A stretch of DNA of 64,000 bases from an uncultured Bacteroidaceae bacterium (GTDB lineage Bacteria; Bacteroidota; Bacteroidia; Bacteroidales; Bacteroidaceae). The notes beneath the pieces are model-generated. The model searched no databases. It was not told the origin of the DNA and was given only the letters and a program-made list of their open reading frames with translations. The position numbers and the translations under genes are program-made. Location: assembly GCA_905234605.1 (NCBI GenBank), contig CAJOIE010000001.1:1-64000 (forward strand). Reading direction: 5' to 3'. Each line of letters begins with the position of its first letter. The first letter of the stretch is position 1. Shown here piece by piece: positions 44,553 to 53,245 of the stretch.

Positions 44553-45443
44553 ATGAAGATAGTGGATATAGCCAGCGTGGCGGCCCCTGAGGTGGCCGTG
44601 TATGCCACATTGACAGAGGCGCAGCTGCGCCAGAGCGTGGAGGCCGCGAGCGGCGTGTTCATCGCCGAGAGCCCCAAGGTGATACGTGTGGCCATGAGCA
44701 CGGGCATGCAGCCTCTGTCGTTGCTGTGTGAGCGCCGCCACATCGGCGGCGACGCTGCTGCCATCATTGCCGAGGCCGATGCCTGCCGCCGCCGTTGCGG
44801 CATGGACGAGCTCACGGTGTACACGGCCGACCGCGCGACACTGTGCAGCCTCACGGGCTACACGCTGACCCGCGGCGTGCTGGCTGCCATGGCGCGCCCC
44901 GCGCTGCCCACGGTGGAGAGTATCTGTGCAGGGGCACGCCGCGTGGCTGTGATAGAGGGCGTGACGGACACCACCAACATAGGTGCCATCTTCCGCTCGG
45001 CGGCGGCTTTGGGCATGGATGGCGTGCTGCTGACGCGCGACTCGTGCGACCCGCTCAACCGCCGTGCCGTGCGCGTGTCGATGGGCACGGTGATGCTCGT
45101 GCCGTGGACATGGATTGACACTTACACCGCAGCAGGAGGCTCTGACGGCAGGAGTGGCGATGCCGGCAGCAGAAGGCTGCACTACACGGCACGCCTGCAC
45201 GCACTGGGTTTCTGCACCATGGCCATGGCTTTGCGCGACGATGCCATAAGCCTCGGCGACCCTGTCCTGCGCCGCGAGGAGCGTGTGGCCATAATACTGG
45301 GCACCGAGGGCGATGGCCTGCCCCACTCCACCATCGCTGCCGCCGACCGCGTGGTGCGCATACCCATGGCGCATGGCGTGGATTCGCTCAACGTGGCTGC
45401 TGCCTCGGCAGTGGCGTTCTGGGAATTGGCTGCCAATAGGTGA
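44553..45443 (+). CDS. SpoU-family RNA 2'-O-methyltransferase
   Basis: A 296-residue TrmH/SpoU methyltransferase with the knotted SAM-binding fold: motif 1 TNIGAIFRSAAALG, motif 2 IILGTEGDGL and motif 3 IPMAHGVDSLNVAAASAVAFWE. The N-terminal part (about 1-115) is a substrate-binding domain. Family members methylate rRNA or tRNA ribose; the target here is unknown. It is a single plus-strand gene between minus-strand units. Confidence 0.92.
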   Translation: MKIVDIASVAAPEVAVYATLTEAQLRQSVEAASGVFIAESPKVIRVAMSTGMQPLSLLCERRHIGGDAAAIIAEADACRRRCGMDELTVYTADRATLCSLTGYTLTRGVLAAMARPALPTVESICAGARRVAVIEGVTDTTNIGAIFRSAAALGMDGVLLTRDSCDPLNRRAVRVSMGTVMLVPWTWIDTYTAAGGSDGRSGDAGSRRLHYTARLHALGFCTMAMALRDDAISLGDPVLRREERVAIILGTEGDGLPHSTIAAADRVVRIPMAHGVDSLNVAAASAVAFWELAANR

Positions 45444-45518
45444 CAGCGGAGTGCACATAGCAACGCTGCTGCAACACGCGCTACACGGCTCCGCCATAAG
45501 ACCCTCCACTGAGGCGTG

Positions 45519-45712
45519 CGTGCAGGGGCATGCGCGCCCGCGGCTATGCAGCAGAGAGAGGCTTGTGGAAGGCCCTGCGGTGTGTGACGGATGGTCATGC
45601 AGAGAGAAATATTGCTCTGTGCTGTGTGTTGCGGCATCAGCATGCAGGGTAAAGGAACAGCCTCTGGCCAGGCCACGTATGCGGCTCTGCCAGAGGCTGA
45701 TATGTTATGCTG
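45519..45712 (+). repeat. Decayed TGCA array after the SusD gene (array F)
   Basis: TGC anchors recur at about 22-bp steps at 45576 (TGCG), 45598 (TGCA), 45643 (TGCAGGG, two steps on), 45665 (TGG), 45688 (TGCC) and 45708 (TGCT, 20 bp), with TGCAGGG also at 45521. It lies between the ends of the convergent methyltransferase and SusD genes, and its last units form the hairpin at 45658-45699. The remainder of 45444-45731 shows no gene. Confidence 0.4.
45658..45699 (-). terminator. Terminator hairpin of the SusC/SusD operon
   Basis: CAGCCTCTGGC (45658-45668) pairs with GCCAGAGGCTG (45689-45699), loop 20 bases, 33 bp after the last SusD stop. On the minus strand a pyrimidine-rich TTCCTTTACCC follows. 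The stem sequence (AGCCTCTG/CAGAGGCT) is the same as in the hairpin at 39.2 kb. Confidence 0.65.
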
Positions 45713-45731
45713 GAGAGGTTGCTTGGGCAGC

Positions 45732-47963
45732 CTACTGCCCTATCATGCCCTTCCAGGAGATGAACCAGCCGTTGTATGACGACAGGCGTCCTTGCAGCGA
45801 TGGGTCGCGCTTTGCCACCTTGTCGGCAAGATAGGTGGGGTCACCACGGCGGTAGGCAGCACGCATGAGGTCGCCGAAGCGACGGCCCTCGAAGGCTGTC
45901 TCCAGGGCTTGCTCCACATCGATGAGGCTGTCCACGACCGCCATCTGACGCTCGTAGACCTGCGGGCGTGCGTAGATGGTGTTCCACTCGTTGGTGGCCA
46001 CCTCCCAGTCGTTGTAGATGCTGTCGGCGTATGCCTGGAGCTGTGCGGCGAAGGATGCCACCGCATCGCGCTTGTCGCGCTGTGTATCGTATTCGTCGAG
46101 GTTGGGCACGACGATGCTGTCGGAGCAGGCACGCTCGATGAGGTCGGCACTGCGCGTGGTGAGCTGCTCAAGCATGGTGACAGCAGCTGTGAGCGATGCA
46201 TCGTAGGAGGTGAATAACGGCGGCATGACAGGGTAGCCCGTGGAGTCGGCAGGCACGTCGGTGTAGGGCGAATAGTAGTAGGGGTTGGACACTGAAAAAC
46301 CGCTGCCTCGTGTGTGCAGGCCTATCTGGTTGTAGTCCGGGTTATCTGCCGATGACGAGACCACAAACGACATGGTGCCGTTGGGTGAGTAGCCGCTGAC
46401 ACGTGTCTTGTAGTACTGCGTCGGGAAGTTGAAGTACCAGATGAAGGTGCTGTCGGCGGTGTTGACCTCGCCGGTGTTGATGTCGTACATCTCCTTGTAG
46501 ACCTCGCCGTTGGGGTTGCGGATGACGGTGTTGTCGAGTCCTGTGGTGAGGATGGACAGAGCGAACTTGGGGAAGCCGGCATAGCAGAGAGCTTCAGCCA
46601 GCCGGAGGTAGATGTCGGCACGGCGGTAGATGATGATGTCCTGCGGCGAGCTGATCTTGAGTATGCCCTTTGCCTCGTGACGGTCGTCGCCACGATAGGT
46701 GCTGATGATGTTCGACGGCAGTCGCAGGTCGCCAAGGCAATGGTCGGAGAGGAGGGTCTCCGACAGTGCTCCGGCCGACACGGTGGTGTAGGCCACGCCA
46801 CCCGACGACGAGAGGTAGGCTCCGAGGTATACCTGCGAGTCGGAGTAGTCGTAGGCTGGCTGTGCGGGCACGATGACAGCATCGGTGGTGTTGTCGTCCT
46901 GGTTCCAGCTGTAGAGGTAGCGCAGCTGGTTGAAATGCCCCTCGGATGATGCCGAGTCCATGGCAATAACTGTCACCACCTCGTCGTAGTCGCCACCGAA
47001 TGAGGTGGTTGAGAACCATGTGTACTCGCGTGTGACGTAGGCCAGGTAGTCACCGTTGGTGAAGGAGTTGTCGCTCCAGTGGTCGGACATGTAGCCTGTG
47101 ATGCTCTTGTGCTTGTAGGACGTGTTGTTGTCGACGCCTCCCTCAACGGGTGTCCAGTCGATGTAGTCGTAGTAGCACTTGGCGGCCTCGCGGGCGAGGG
47201 TCTTGTCCTGACGTATGCTGGAGAGCCAGAGGTAGAGGTCGCCGAGCACGAGCTGCACGGGGAACACCGTCATGCGCGATGGTGTGTGATTATTGTAGCC
47301 TGCATAGCCCTTGTTGCCGTGGTAGGGATAGTCGAACCATGACACGTAGGGGAGCAGGTCGTCGATGAAATACTGGCACAGTCCGGCCAGGTCCATCTTG
47401 GTGGCCGATGCCATGGCAGCGTCGGCATCGTCGAGCGAGAGTATGGGCGTTGTGACGACGGGAATGTTGGTGCCGTAGATTTGTCCAAGCTGCAGGTAGA
47501 GCCATGCGCGCACGGCACGCACGGCACAATACTCTGCCTGGAACACGCGCACGTTCTGCGCCATGCCGCCGATGTAGCGGTTCTCGCGCAGGGCCGTGTC
47601 GGCGTTGGCCAGGAAGTAGTTGCAGTTGTTGATGACGGCATAGTAGTCGCGCGGTGCGTTGTAGGCGTTGTCGTCGTCCACGGTGAAGGTGGATATGGCC
47701 TTGAGGTCGGCATCGGCTGTCGACTCCACACTGACCAAGTCGGCACGCAGCTCACCGAAGAGATTGGTGCGCACGGCAATCTTCTGTAGCTGTGCGAGTA
47801 TGCCCACGTAGGAGTTGACCGAGTCGTTGGCCTCGGTGAGGTGGTTGTTGTCGGCATAGAGCACATCGCTGTTGCCCATGTCGAGCATGTCGTCGCAGGC
47901 GGTGAACACAGGCAGCACCACAGCCAGCATGAAGGCCGGAATGAGAATATGTATGCGTCTCAT
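45732..47963 (-). CDS. SusD/RagB-like surface lipoprotein
   Basis: A SusD-family nutrient-binding lipoprotein, 743 residues, lipobox FTAC near residue 23. TPR-like helices (YCAVRAVRAWLYLQLGQIYG, FPVQLVLGDLYLWL) and the family C terminus ALETAFEGRRFGDLMRAAYRRG are clear. It is longer than usual because a helical, charged segment of about 100 residues lies just before that C-terminal motif. SusD lids the SusC channel and captures substrate. It starts 33 bp after its SusC partner and ends the operon. Confidence 0.92.
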   Translation of the reverse strand: MRRIHILIPAFMLAVVLPVFTACDDMLDMGNSDVLYADNNHLTEANDSVNSYVGILAQLQKIAVRTNLFGELRADLVSVESTADADLKAISTFTVDDDNAYNAPRDYYAVINNCNYFLANADTALRENRYIGGMAQNVRVFQAEYCAVRAVRAWLYLQLGQIYGTNIPVVTTPILSLDDADAAMASATKMDLAGLCQYFIDDLLPYVSWFDYPYHGNKGYAGYNNHTPSRMTVFPVQLVLGDLYLWLSSIRQDKTLAREAAKCYYDYIDWTPVEGGVDNNTSYKHKSITGYMSDHWSDNSFTNGDYLAYVTREYTWFSTTSFGGDYDEVVTVIAMDSASSEGHFNQLRYLYSWNQDDNTTDAVIVPAQPAYDYSDSQVYLGAYLSSSGGVAYTTVSAGALSETLLSDHCLGDLRLPSNIISTYRGDDRHEAKGILKISSPQDIIIYRRADIYLRLAEALCYAGFPKFALSILTTGLDNTVIRNPNGEVYKEMYDINTGEVNTADSTFIWYFNFPTQYYKTRVSGYSPNGTMSFVVSSSADNPDYNQIGLHTRGSGFSVSNPYYYSPYTDVPADSTGYPVMPPLFTSYDASLTAAVTMLEQLTTRSADLIERACSDSIVVPNLDEYDTQRDKRDAVASFAAQLQAYADSIYNDWEVATNEWNTIYARPQVYERQMAVVDSLIDVEQALETAFEGRRFGDLMRAAYRRGDPTYLADKVAKRDPSLQGRLSSYNGWFISWKGMIGQ

Positions 47964-47996
47964 GAGGATGAACGTGTGTATGTGATATGATGTGGA

Positions 47997-50900
47997 TTAG
48001 AGGTTGATTTTCACGCCGATGTTGAAGGTGCGTCCTGCCGAGAGGAAGCCTCCGTCGATGCCCTGGTAGAGGACGCTGTTTGCCATGGAGAGCTCTGGGT
48101 CGGAGCCGAGGTACTTGGTTAGCGTGAAGAGGTTTGTGGCACGTGCCCACACGGTGATGCCCTGGATGTAGGTGTTGTTGATGGGCAGCTGATAGGACAG
48201 GGTGACATTCTTCAGGCGCAGATAGCTGCCGTCCTCAATCCACCGGTCGGAGAAGGCGCTGTTGCCCATGGGGTCGGCAAAGGTGGCACGCGGGATGTCG
48301 GTGCGCTGTCCCTCATAGGTCCAGCGGCTGAGCAGTGCCGTGGTCTGGTTCATAAAGCGTGAGCCCGACTCCAGTTGCTGGCGCATGTAGTTGTAGACAT
48401 CGCCTCCGAGGCTGTAGTTGAAGCCCACATCGAGAGTGAGCCGGCGGTAGGACAGCGTTGTCCATATATTGCCGTAGATGTCGGGGTTGGCATCGCCGAT
48501 GAAGGTGCGGTCGGAGTCGTCGATGCGGCCGTCGCCGTTGAAGTCGACATACTTCACGTCGCCGGCACCGAAATAAGTGCGTGTCACGCCGTCGGCAGCC
48601 AGACGGTAGAGGCCGTCGGCAGCAGCCTCCTCGGTGGTGGCATAGACGATGTTGCCTGTGCTGGTCTTGGCCGTCTGCAGGCCGTAGAAGCTGTTGATGC
48701 TGCGGCCCACCTCGGAGCGCACGGTGGCACCGAGGATGGAGTGGTCGTCGTAGGATGCTCCGTCGGGCAGTGCCGTGAGCTTGTTGACATAGTGGCCGAG
48801 CGATGCTCCGAGGCTCCAGTTCCACCTGTTGCCCGAGACGATGTGTGCGCTGACGTTGGCCTCGACGCCCTGGTTCTCGAGCGAGCCGCCGTTGCTCCAG
48901 TTCTGCTCAATGCCTGTGAGGTAGTTGAGGTTGCGGAGTGTCAGCAGGTCGTCGGTCTTGGAGCGGAAATACTCGAAGCCTATGCCTATGCGGTTGTTGA
49001 GCAAGCGTGCCTCGAGGCCGATGTTGGCACGGCGTGTGGTCTCCCACTTGAGCTCGGTGTTGCCGATGTTCTCAAGCGACAGTCCCGGCACCTGCCCGAG
49101 GAAGATGGTGCTCTTGAAGTAGCTCTTGGAGGCGTCGTAGGGCAGCGCGTCGTTGCCCGAGAGGCCATAGCCGGCAATGAGCTTGAGGTAATCGACGGCG
49201 GCAACGTCGAACCAACGCTCGTTGCTGACGACCCATCCGGCCTGCACGCTGGGGAAGAGCCCCCACACCACACCGCCGAGCTTGAGGCCCGAGGCGTCGC
49301 GGCCGAACTGCGAGTTGGTGTCCATCGACATGTCGGCCTGAAGATAGTAGCGGTTGGCAAAGTTGTACTTAGCCTGGGCATACCACGTAAGGTTGCCCCA
49401 TTCCTCGCGCGAGCCGCCAATCTGCTTCTGCTGTGTGTTGGTGATGAGCGGTGTCTTGTCGTTGCCCGTGTTGTAGCCTGTCTGACGGGTGAGGCTGTAG
49501 CTCTCGTTGATGAAGCGGAAGCCGCCGAGCAGGTCCACCTGATGGGCTCCGTAGCGGTTGTTCCACTCCACACGTGTGTCGGAGAGCACGCTGTTCTGCT
49601 TGCTGTAGAGCGAACCTATCATGTTCTGCATGGTCTGGTGGAAGGCAGCCACGTAGAACGACGGCACACCGTTCATAGGCACATAGCTCTTCTCGTTGGT
49701 GTTGACCAGCGAGTAGCTGAAGAGTGACGAGAAGCGCAGGTGCTTGTTGGGGTGCCACTGGGGCGTGATGGAGAGGTTGACGTAGGAGTTGTCGTAGTAG
49801 TTCTTGTTCTGCGCCGTGCCATACTCCAGGATGGCCAGAGGGTTGGCCAGCTGGTAGTTGTAGTTGCGCAGCTGGGTGACCTGCGAGAGGTAGTCCTCGT
49901 CGTCGATGTCGAGATGCATGCGGCTGATGATGCCTGGACCCTCGTCGGCAGCCACGAAGCTGTAGGGCGAGAGCATGGGTGTCTTGGCCAGTGCAAGGAA
50001 ATTGAGCGAGGTGATGGTGCTGTTGTCGTAGTCGGCAGGAGCACCTGTGTCGTAGACCTTGCGCGTGCTGTTGGAGAACGAGGCGTCGAAGCGGACATCG
50101 ATCCAGTCGGTAATCTTGATGTCGGTGTTGAAGCGTATGTTCAGGCGGTTGTAGTTGCCTTCCTCGATGGTCTCGTCGGCATGGTTGTAGCCCAAGGAGA
50201 GCATGTAGTTGGCCACATCGCCGCCACCCGACACGGTGAGCCCGTAGCGCTGCATCATGGCCTGACGGTAGATGTGGTCGGACCAGTCGGTGTTGTTGTT
50301 GTACTTGTTGTACCAGTAGTAACTGGGGTCGGGGTTGAGGAACTTGAACTCCTGGACACGTGTGCCCGTGCTCTGGAGCAGCGAGCTGGCATAGGTCTTG
50401 AAGTCAGAACCGGACATCATGTCGTAGTTGCGCGGCATGGTCTGGATGCCGAGGCTGGCCGTGGCAGCGATGCGCGTGGCCTGTGTGCGGTTGCGCTTGG
50501 TGCGGATGACGAGCACGCCGTTGCCGCCCTTGGCACCATAGAGTGCCGTGCCATTCTTGAGCACCTCGACCGACTCGATGTCGTCGATATTGAAGTTGGA
50601 GAGGACATCGTTGTAGAAGCCCGAGTGGAGCATCTCACGGCCATACTGCATCTCGGTGATGACACCGTCAATGACCACGAGGGGCTGTGCGTTGAGCATG
50701 TAGCTGCCCACACCGCCGACCTGCATGTAAGCACCCAGAGCCGAGAGGCCACCGCGCTCGGTGGTGCGCACATCGGCGCCGAGGCGGCTCTGTATCTCTG
50801 TGGCCACGTTGGTGGCATTGGAGAGCTCGAAGCCTGAGGCACGGGCACTGCCAAGGATGTTGTCGTCGGCATCGTAGAGCGGACGCGCAGCCTCGCTCTG

Positions 50901-51266
50901 CATGACTATGTCGCGGAGCTTGCCGGAGGCATTGAGGCCCACGCGGACTGTGTTGTAGCCGGGGATGGTGACGACAAGAGCCGAAGAGTAGAGGGGCACG
51001 CGCATGGTGAAGGTGCCATCGTCGCCGGTGAGGGCCGAATAGCCTTCGCCGGCCACCGACTGCACGAGCACACCGGAGAGAGGGGCATGGCCCTGTTGGC
51101 TGACCACACGGCCGGAGATGTCGCGCGTGGGCTCGCTCTTCTTTGTTGTCTTACGCACTCGCTGTGCAACAGCGGTGGCGTCGTCGGGCTCGGTCCCGTC
51201 CTGCGCCATAGCAGCAGTGGGGAGCGCAAGAAGGATGGAGAGGCAGAAGATTCCTACTGTTCTCAT
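47997..51266 (-). CDS. SusC/RagA-like TonB-dependent transporter
   Basis: A 1089-residue outer membrane transporter. Signal peptide, then a carboxypeptidase-like regulatory domain (DISGRVVSQQGHAPLSGV, about 49-115), a TonB plug with LVVIDGVITEMQYG and ESVEVLKNGTALYGAKGGNGVL, and a 22-strand barrel ending in GRTFNIGVKINL. It imports ligand captured by SusD using TonB energy. Its start overlaps the stop of the preceding FAS1 gene as ATGA, so these two are translationally coupled. Confidence 0.95.
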   Translation of the reverse strand: MRTVGIFCLSILLALPTAAMAQDGTEPDDATAVAQRVRKTTKKSEPTRDISGRVVSQQGHAPLSGVLVQSVAGEGYSALTGDDGTFTMRVPLYSSALVVTIPGYNTVRVGLNASGKLRDIVMQSEAARPLYDADDNILGSARASGFELSNATNVATEIQSRLGADVRTTERGGLSALGAYMQVGGVGSYMLNAQPLVVIDGVITEMQYGREMLHSGFYNDVLSNFNIDDIESVEVLKNGTALYGAKGGNGVLVIRTKRNRTQATRIAATASLGIQTMPRNYDMMSGSDFKTYASSLLQSTGTRVQEFKFLNPDPSYYWYNKYNNNTDWSDHIYRQAMMQRYGLTVSGGGDVANYMLSLGYNHADETIEEGNYNRLNIRFNTDIKITDWIDVRFDASFSNSTRKVYDTGAPADYDNSTITSLNFLALAKTPMLSPYSFVAADEGPGIISRMHLDIDDEDYLSQVTQLRNYNYQLANPLAILEYGTAQNKNYYDNSYVNLSITPQWHPNKHLRFSSLFSYSLVNTNEKSYVPMNGVPSFYVAAFHQTMQNMIGSLYSKQNSVLSDTRVEWNNRYGAHQVDLLGGFRFINESYSLTRQTGYNTGNDKTPLITNTQQKQIGGSREEWGNLTWYAQAKYNFANRYYLQADMSMDTNSQFGRDASGLKLGGVVWGLFPSVQAGWVVSNERWFDVAAVDYLKLIAGYGLSGNDALPYDASKSYFKSTIFLGQVPGLSLENIGNTELKWETTRRANIGLEARLLNNRIGIGFEYFRSKTDDLLTLRNLNYLTGIEQNWSNGGSLENQGVEANVSAHIVSGNRWNWSLGASLGHYVNKLTALPDGASYDDHSILGATVRSEVGRSINSFYGLQTAKTSTGNIVYATTEEAAADGLYRLAADGVTRTYFGAGDVKYVDFNGDGRIDDSDRTFIGDANPDIYGNIWTTLSYRRLTLDVGFNYSLGGDVYNYMRQQLESGSRFMNQTTALLSRWTYEGQRTDIPRATFADPMGNSAFSDRWIEDGSYLRLKNVTLSYQLPINNTYIQGITVWARATNLFTLTKYLGSDPELSMANSVLYQGIDGGFLSAGRTFNIGVKINL

Positions 51267-53149
51267 AGCGATACGTTGTAAGCTTTGATGTTAGACAAAC
51301 CTGGGAACTCATATTGCAGGGCCTCTTCCTCGGTCTCGAAAGGAATGTAGAAGAAGCCGGCTATGCGCAGCACATTGGTCTGTGTGCCGTTGGAAAGGTT
51401 GCGGGCAGTGACATTGGCCTGAATGCGGTAGCGCATCACAGCCTCCTTGGTGGGGTCGGTTGAAGAGGCTACGGCATTGTAGTAGGACAGTGCCGGACGG
51501 CGTGCCTTGTCGATGCAGATGACATCCACGCCCGTGGCCGAGGTGATGTAGTTGCGGTCGTCGGAGCGGAAGGCATTGTCGGCCACACGGAGCACCACAT
51601 CGTTGCGCGGGATGGAGAAGCCGAGGTCATCGTTGGCATCGTCGCGGTTGCTGGCGTCCTTGGCTCCTGTGGTGCGTGCCGTGGCCAGACGCTCGTTGTA
51701 GTAGACCTGGAAGCGCAGCGGAGCCACCTGATAGGAAAAGTAGCCATCGGCCGAGGCAAAGGCAGGCATCATCACGACATACACGTTGTAGTATATGTTG
51801 GAGAAGGTGTTGGGCAGATAGAAGTACATCTGCGTGTTGCGGTTGGTGACATCGGTGTAGGTGAGCGGGTCGACCTCGAGGAAACTGGTGAAGAGGCTGC
51901 GGTCGAACTGGTAGAATGTGCCCTGATAGGTCACCGAGTCGACGATGGAACGCGATAGAGCCTGCACAGCGGGCTTGATGGTGTTCTCAGCGTCGTAGAG
52001 CTGGGGCGTGCTGCGCACACGGCTCGATGATGCCGCAATATAGCGGTTCTCCAAGAAGGTGAGCGTGGGGTCGATGCGTCCCTCACTGTCGATGTATACC
52101 TCGCCGTTGCTGCAACGCCATGGCGTGAGCCCCTCAAGGATGCCGCCGGCAACGTAGGGCGTGCTGAAGACGTTGAGGCCATAGTAGCCATCGTAGCGTA
52201 CATACTGGGTGTTGAAGATGGAGTCCTCGACACTACGCTGAATGTTCATGTTGAACACACGCCCGCGAATGATGGCATAGCGGGCATTGATGTCGGCAAT
52301 GGAGTCGCGCTTGTCCGCGTCGACAAGGTAGCTGTAGTTGAAGAGGGGACGGTAGCGCTCATACTCGCGTGCCCAGACGTCGTTGGTGGGAGCAAGGAAG
52401 ACATAGGTGGAGTCCTCGCGGTTGATCCAGCCGAGCGAGCGGTGAAGGCTGTTGGACAGGGTGAGCACGGAGTCGGCATAGACAATCTTGCCGTCCTTGA
52501 TGCCGCGCTCCACGGAATTGGTCTCGTCGAGCACATACTCATCGAACTGCTCATAGAAGGCAGCCAGGCTGTCGAGCCCTTCGCCCAAGGAGAGGAACTC
52601 ACGCACATTGGGGCAGAAGGTGGCGGCGGAGGCCAGCTTATAGAAGATGCCGTTGCTGGCAACGACGTTCTTGCGGACGTAGGGCACGCCGGAGAATGAC
52701 GTACCTGTCATGACAAGATACTTGCCGTTGAGCATGCGCACGCTGTCGCTCACGGCTGTAGCCTCGGCCACGGAACGCGGGTAGAGGGCAATGTGGTTCT
52801 GCACGAACTGCGTGATGGCGGTGTTGTCGTCGTCCTTGCGTGAGCGCTGCCGGTCGTAGACAGCAATGACGCTGTCGGCCTGCGACTCGGTGATGACAGG
52901 AGCCCAGAGGGTCATGGCCTGGGGCGAAGCGAGCAACTTGTCGTAGCCCACATACTCCACCACACGCTGGAATTGCTCAAGGTCGGGGTCGGACTTGATG
53001 AGCTCCCACAGCGTCGGGGCTGAGGCATTGCTCTCCCAGTCGGAGCCCTCGTAGTGCTTGTCCCACTCGTCGGAGCAGGCGGCAAAACCAAAGCCTGCAC
53101 AAGCCATGGCGAGGGCGAGGAAGAGGCGGATATGGTTATGGATGTTCAT
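51263..53149 (-). CDS. FAS1 (fasciclin) domain lipoprotein
   Basis: A 628-residue lipoprotein, lipobox FAAC near residue 25. Two FAS1-like units can be seen: LEQFQRVVEYVGYDKLL to MTLWAPVIT in the first, and VREFLSLGEGLDSL to YVFLAPTNDVW in the second; the rest is beta-rich. I chose the ATG at 53149 for the signal peptide. FAS1 domains mediate adhesion; in SusC/SusD loci they are suggested to be surface glycan- or protein-binding proteins. It overlaps the next SusC start (ATGA). Confidence 0.82.
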   Translation of the reverse strand: MNIHNHIRLFLALAMACAGFGFAACSDEWDKHYEGSDWESNASAPTLWELIKSDPDLEQFQRVVEYVGYDKLLASPQAMTLWAPVITESQADSVIAVYDRQRSRKDDDNTAITQFVQNHIALYPRSVAEATAVSDSVRMLNGKYLVMTGTSFSGVPYVRKNVVASNGIFYKLASAATFCPNVREFLSLGEGLDSLAAFYEQFDEYVLDETNSVERGIKDGKIVYADSVLTLSNSLHRSLGWINREDSTYVFLAPTNDVWAREYERYRPLFNYSYLVDADKRDSIADINARYAIIRGRVFNMNIQRSVEDSIFNTQYVRYDGYYGLNVFSTPYVAGGILEGLTPWRCSNGEVYIDSEGRIDPTLTFLENRYIAASSSRVRSTPQLYDAENTIKPAVQALSRSIVDSVTYQGTFYQFDRSLFTSFLEVDPLTYTDVTNRNTQMYFYLPNTFSNIYYNVYVVMMPAFASADGYFSYQVAPLRFQVYYNERLATARTTGAKDASNRDDANDDLGFSIPRNDVVLRVADNAFRSDDRNYITSATGVDVICIDKARRPALSYYNAVASSTDPTKEAVMRYRIQANVTARNLSNGTQTNVLRIAGFFYIPFETEEEALQYEFPGLSNIKAYNVSL

Positions 53150-53245
53150 ATCTGGAACTATTGATATAATAATGTGTGACTGTTTGATGTGTGTCTTGGT
53201 CGTGATGACTGCGCATAGGCACCATGGCATGAGGCCAGGGGCGGA

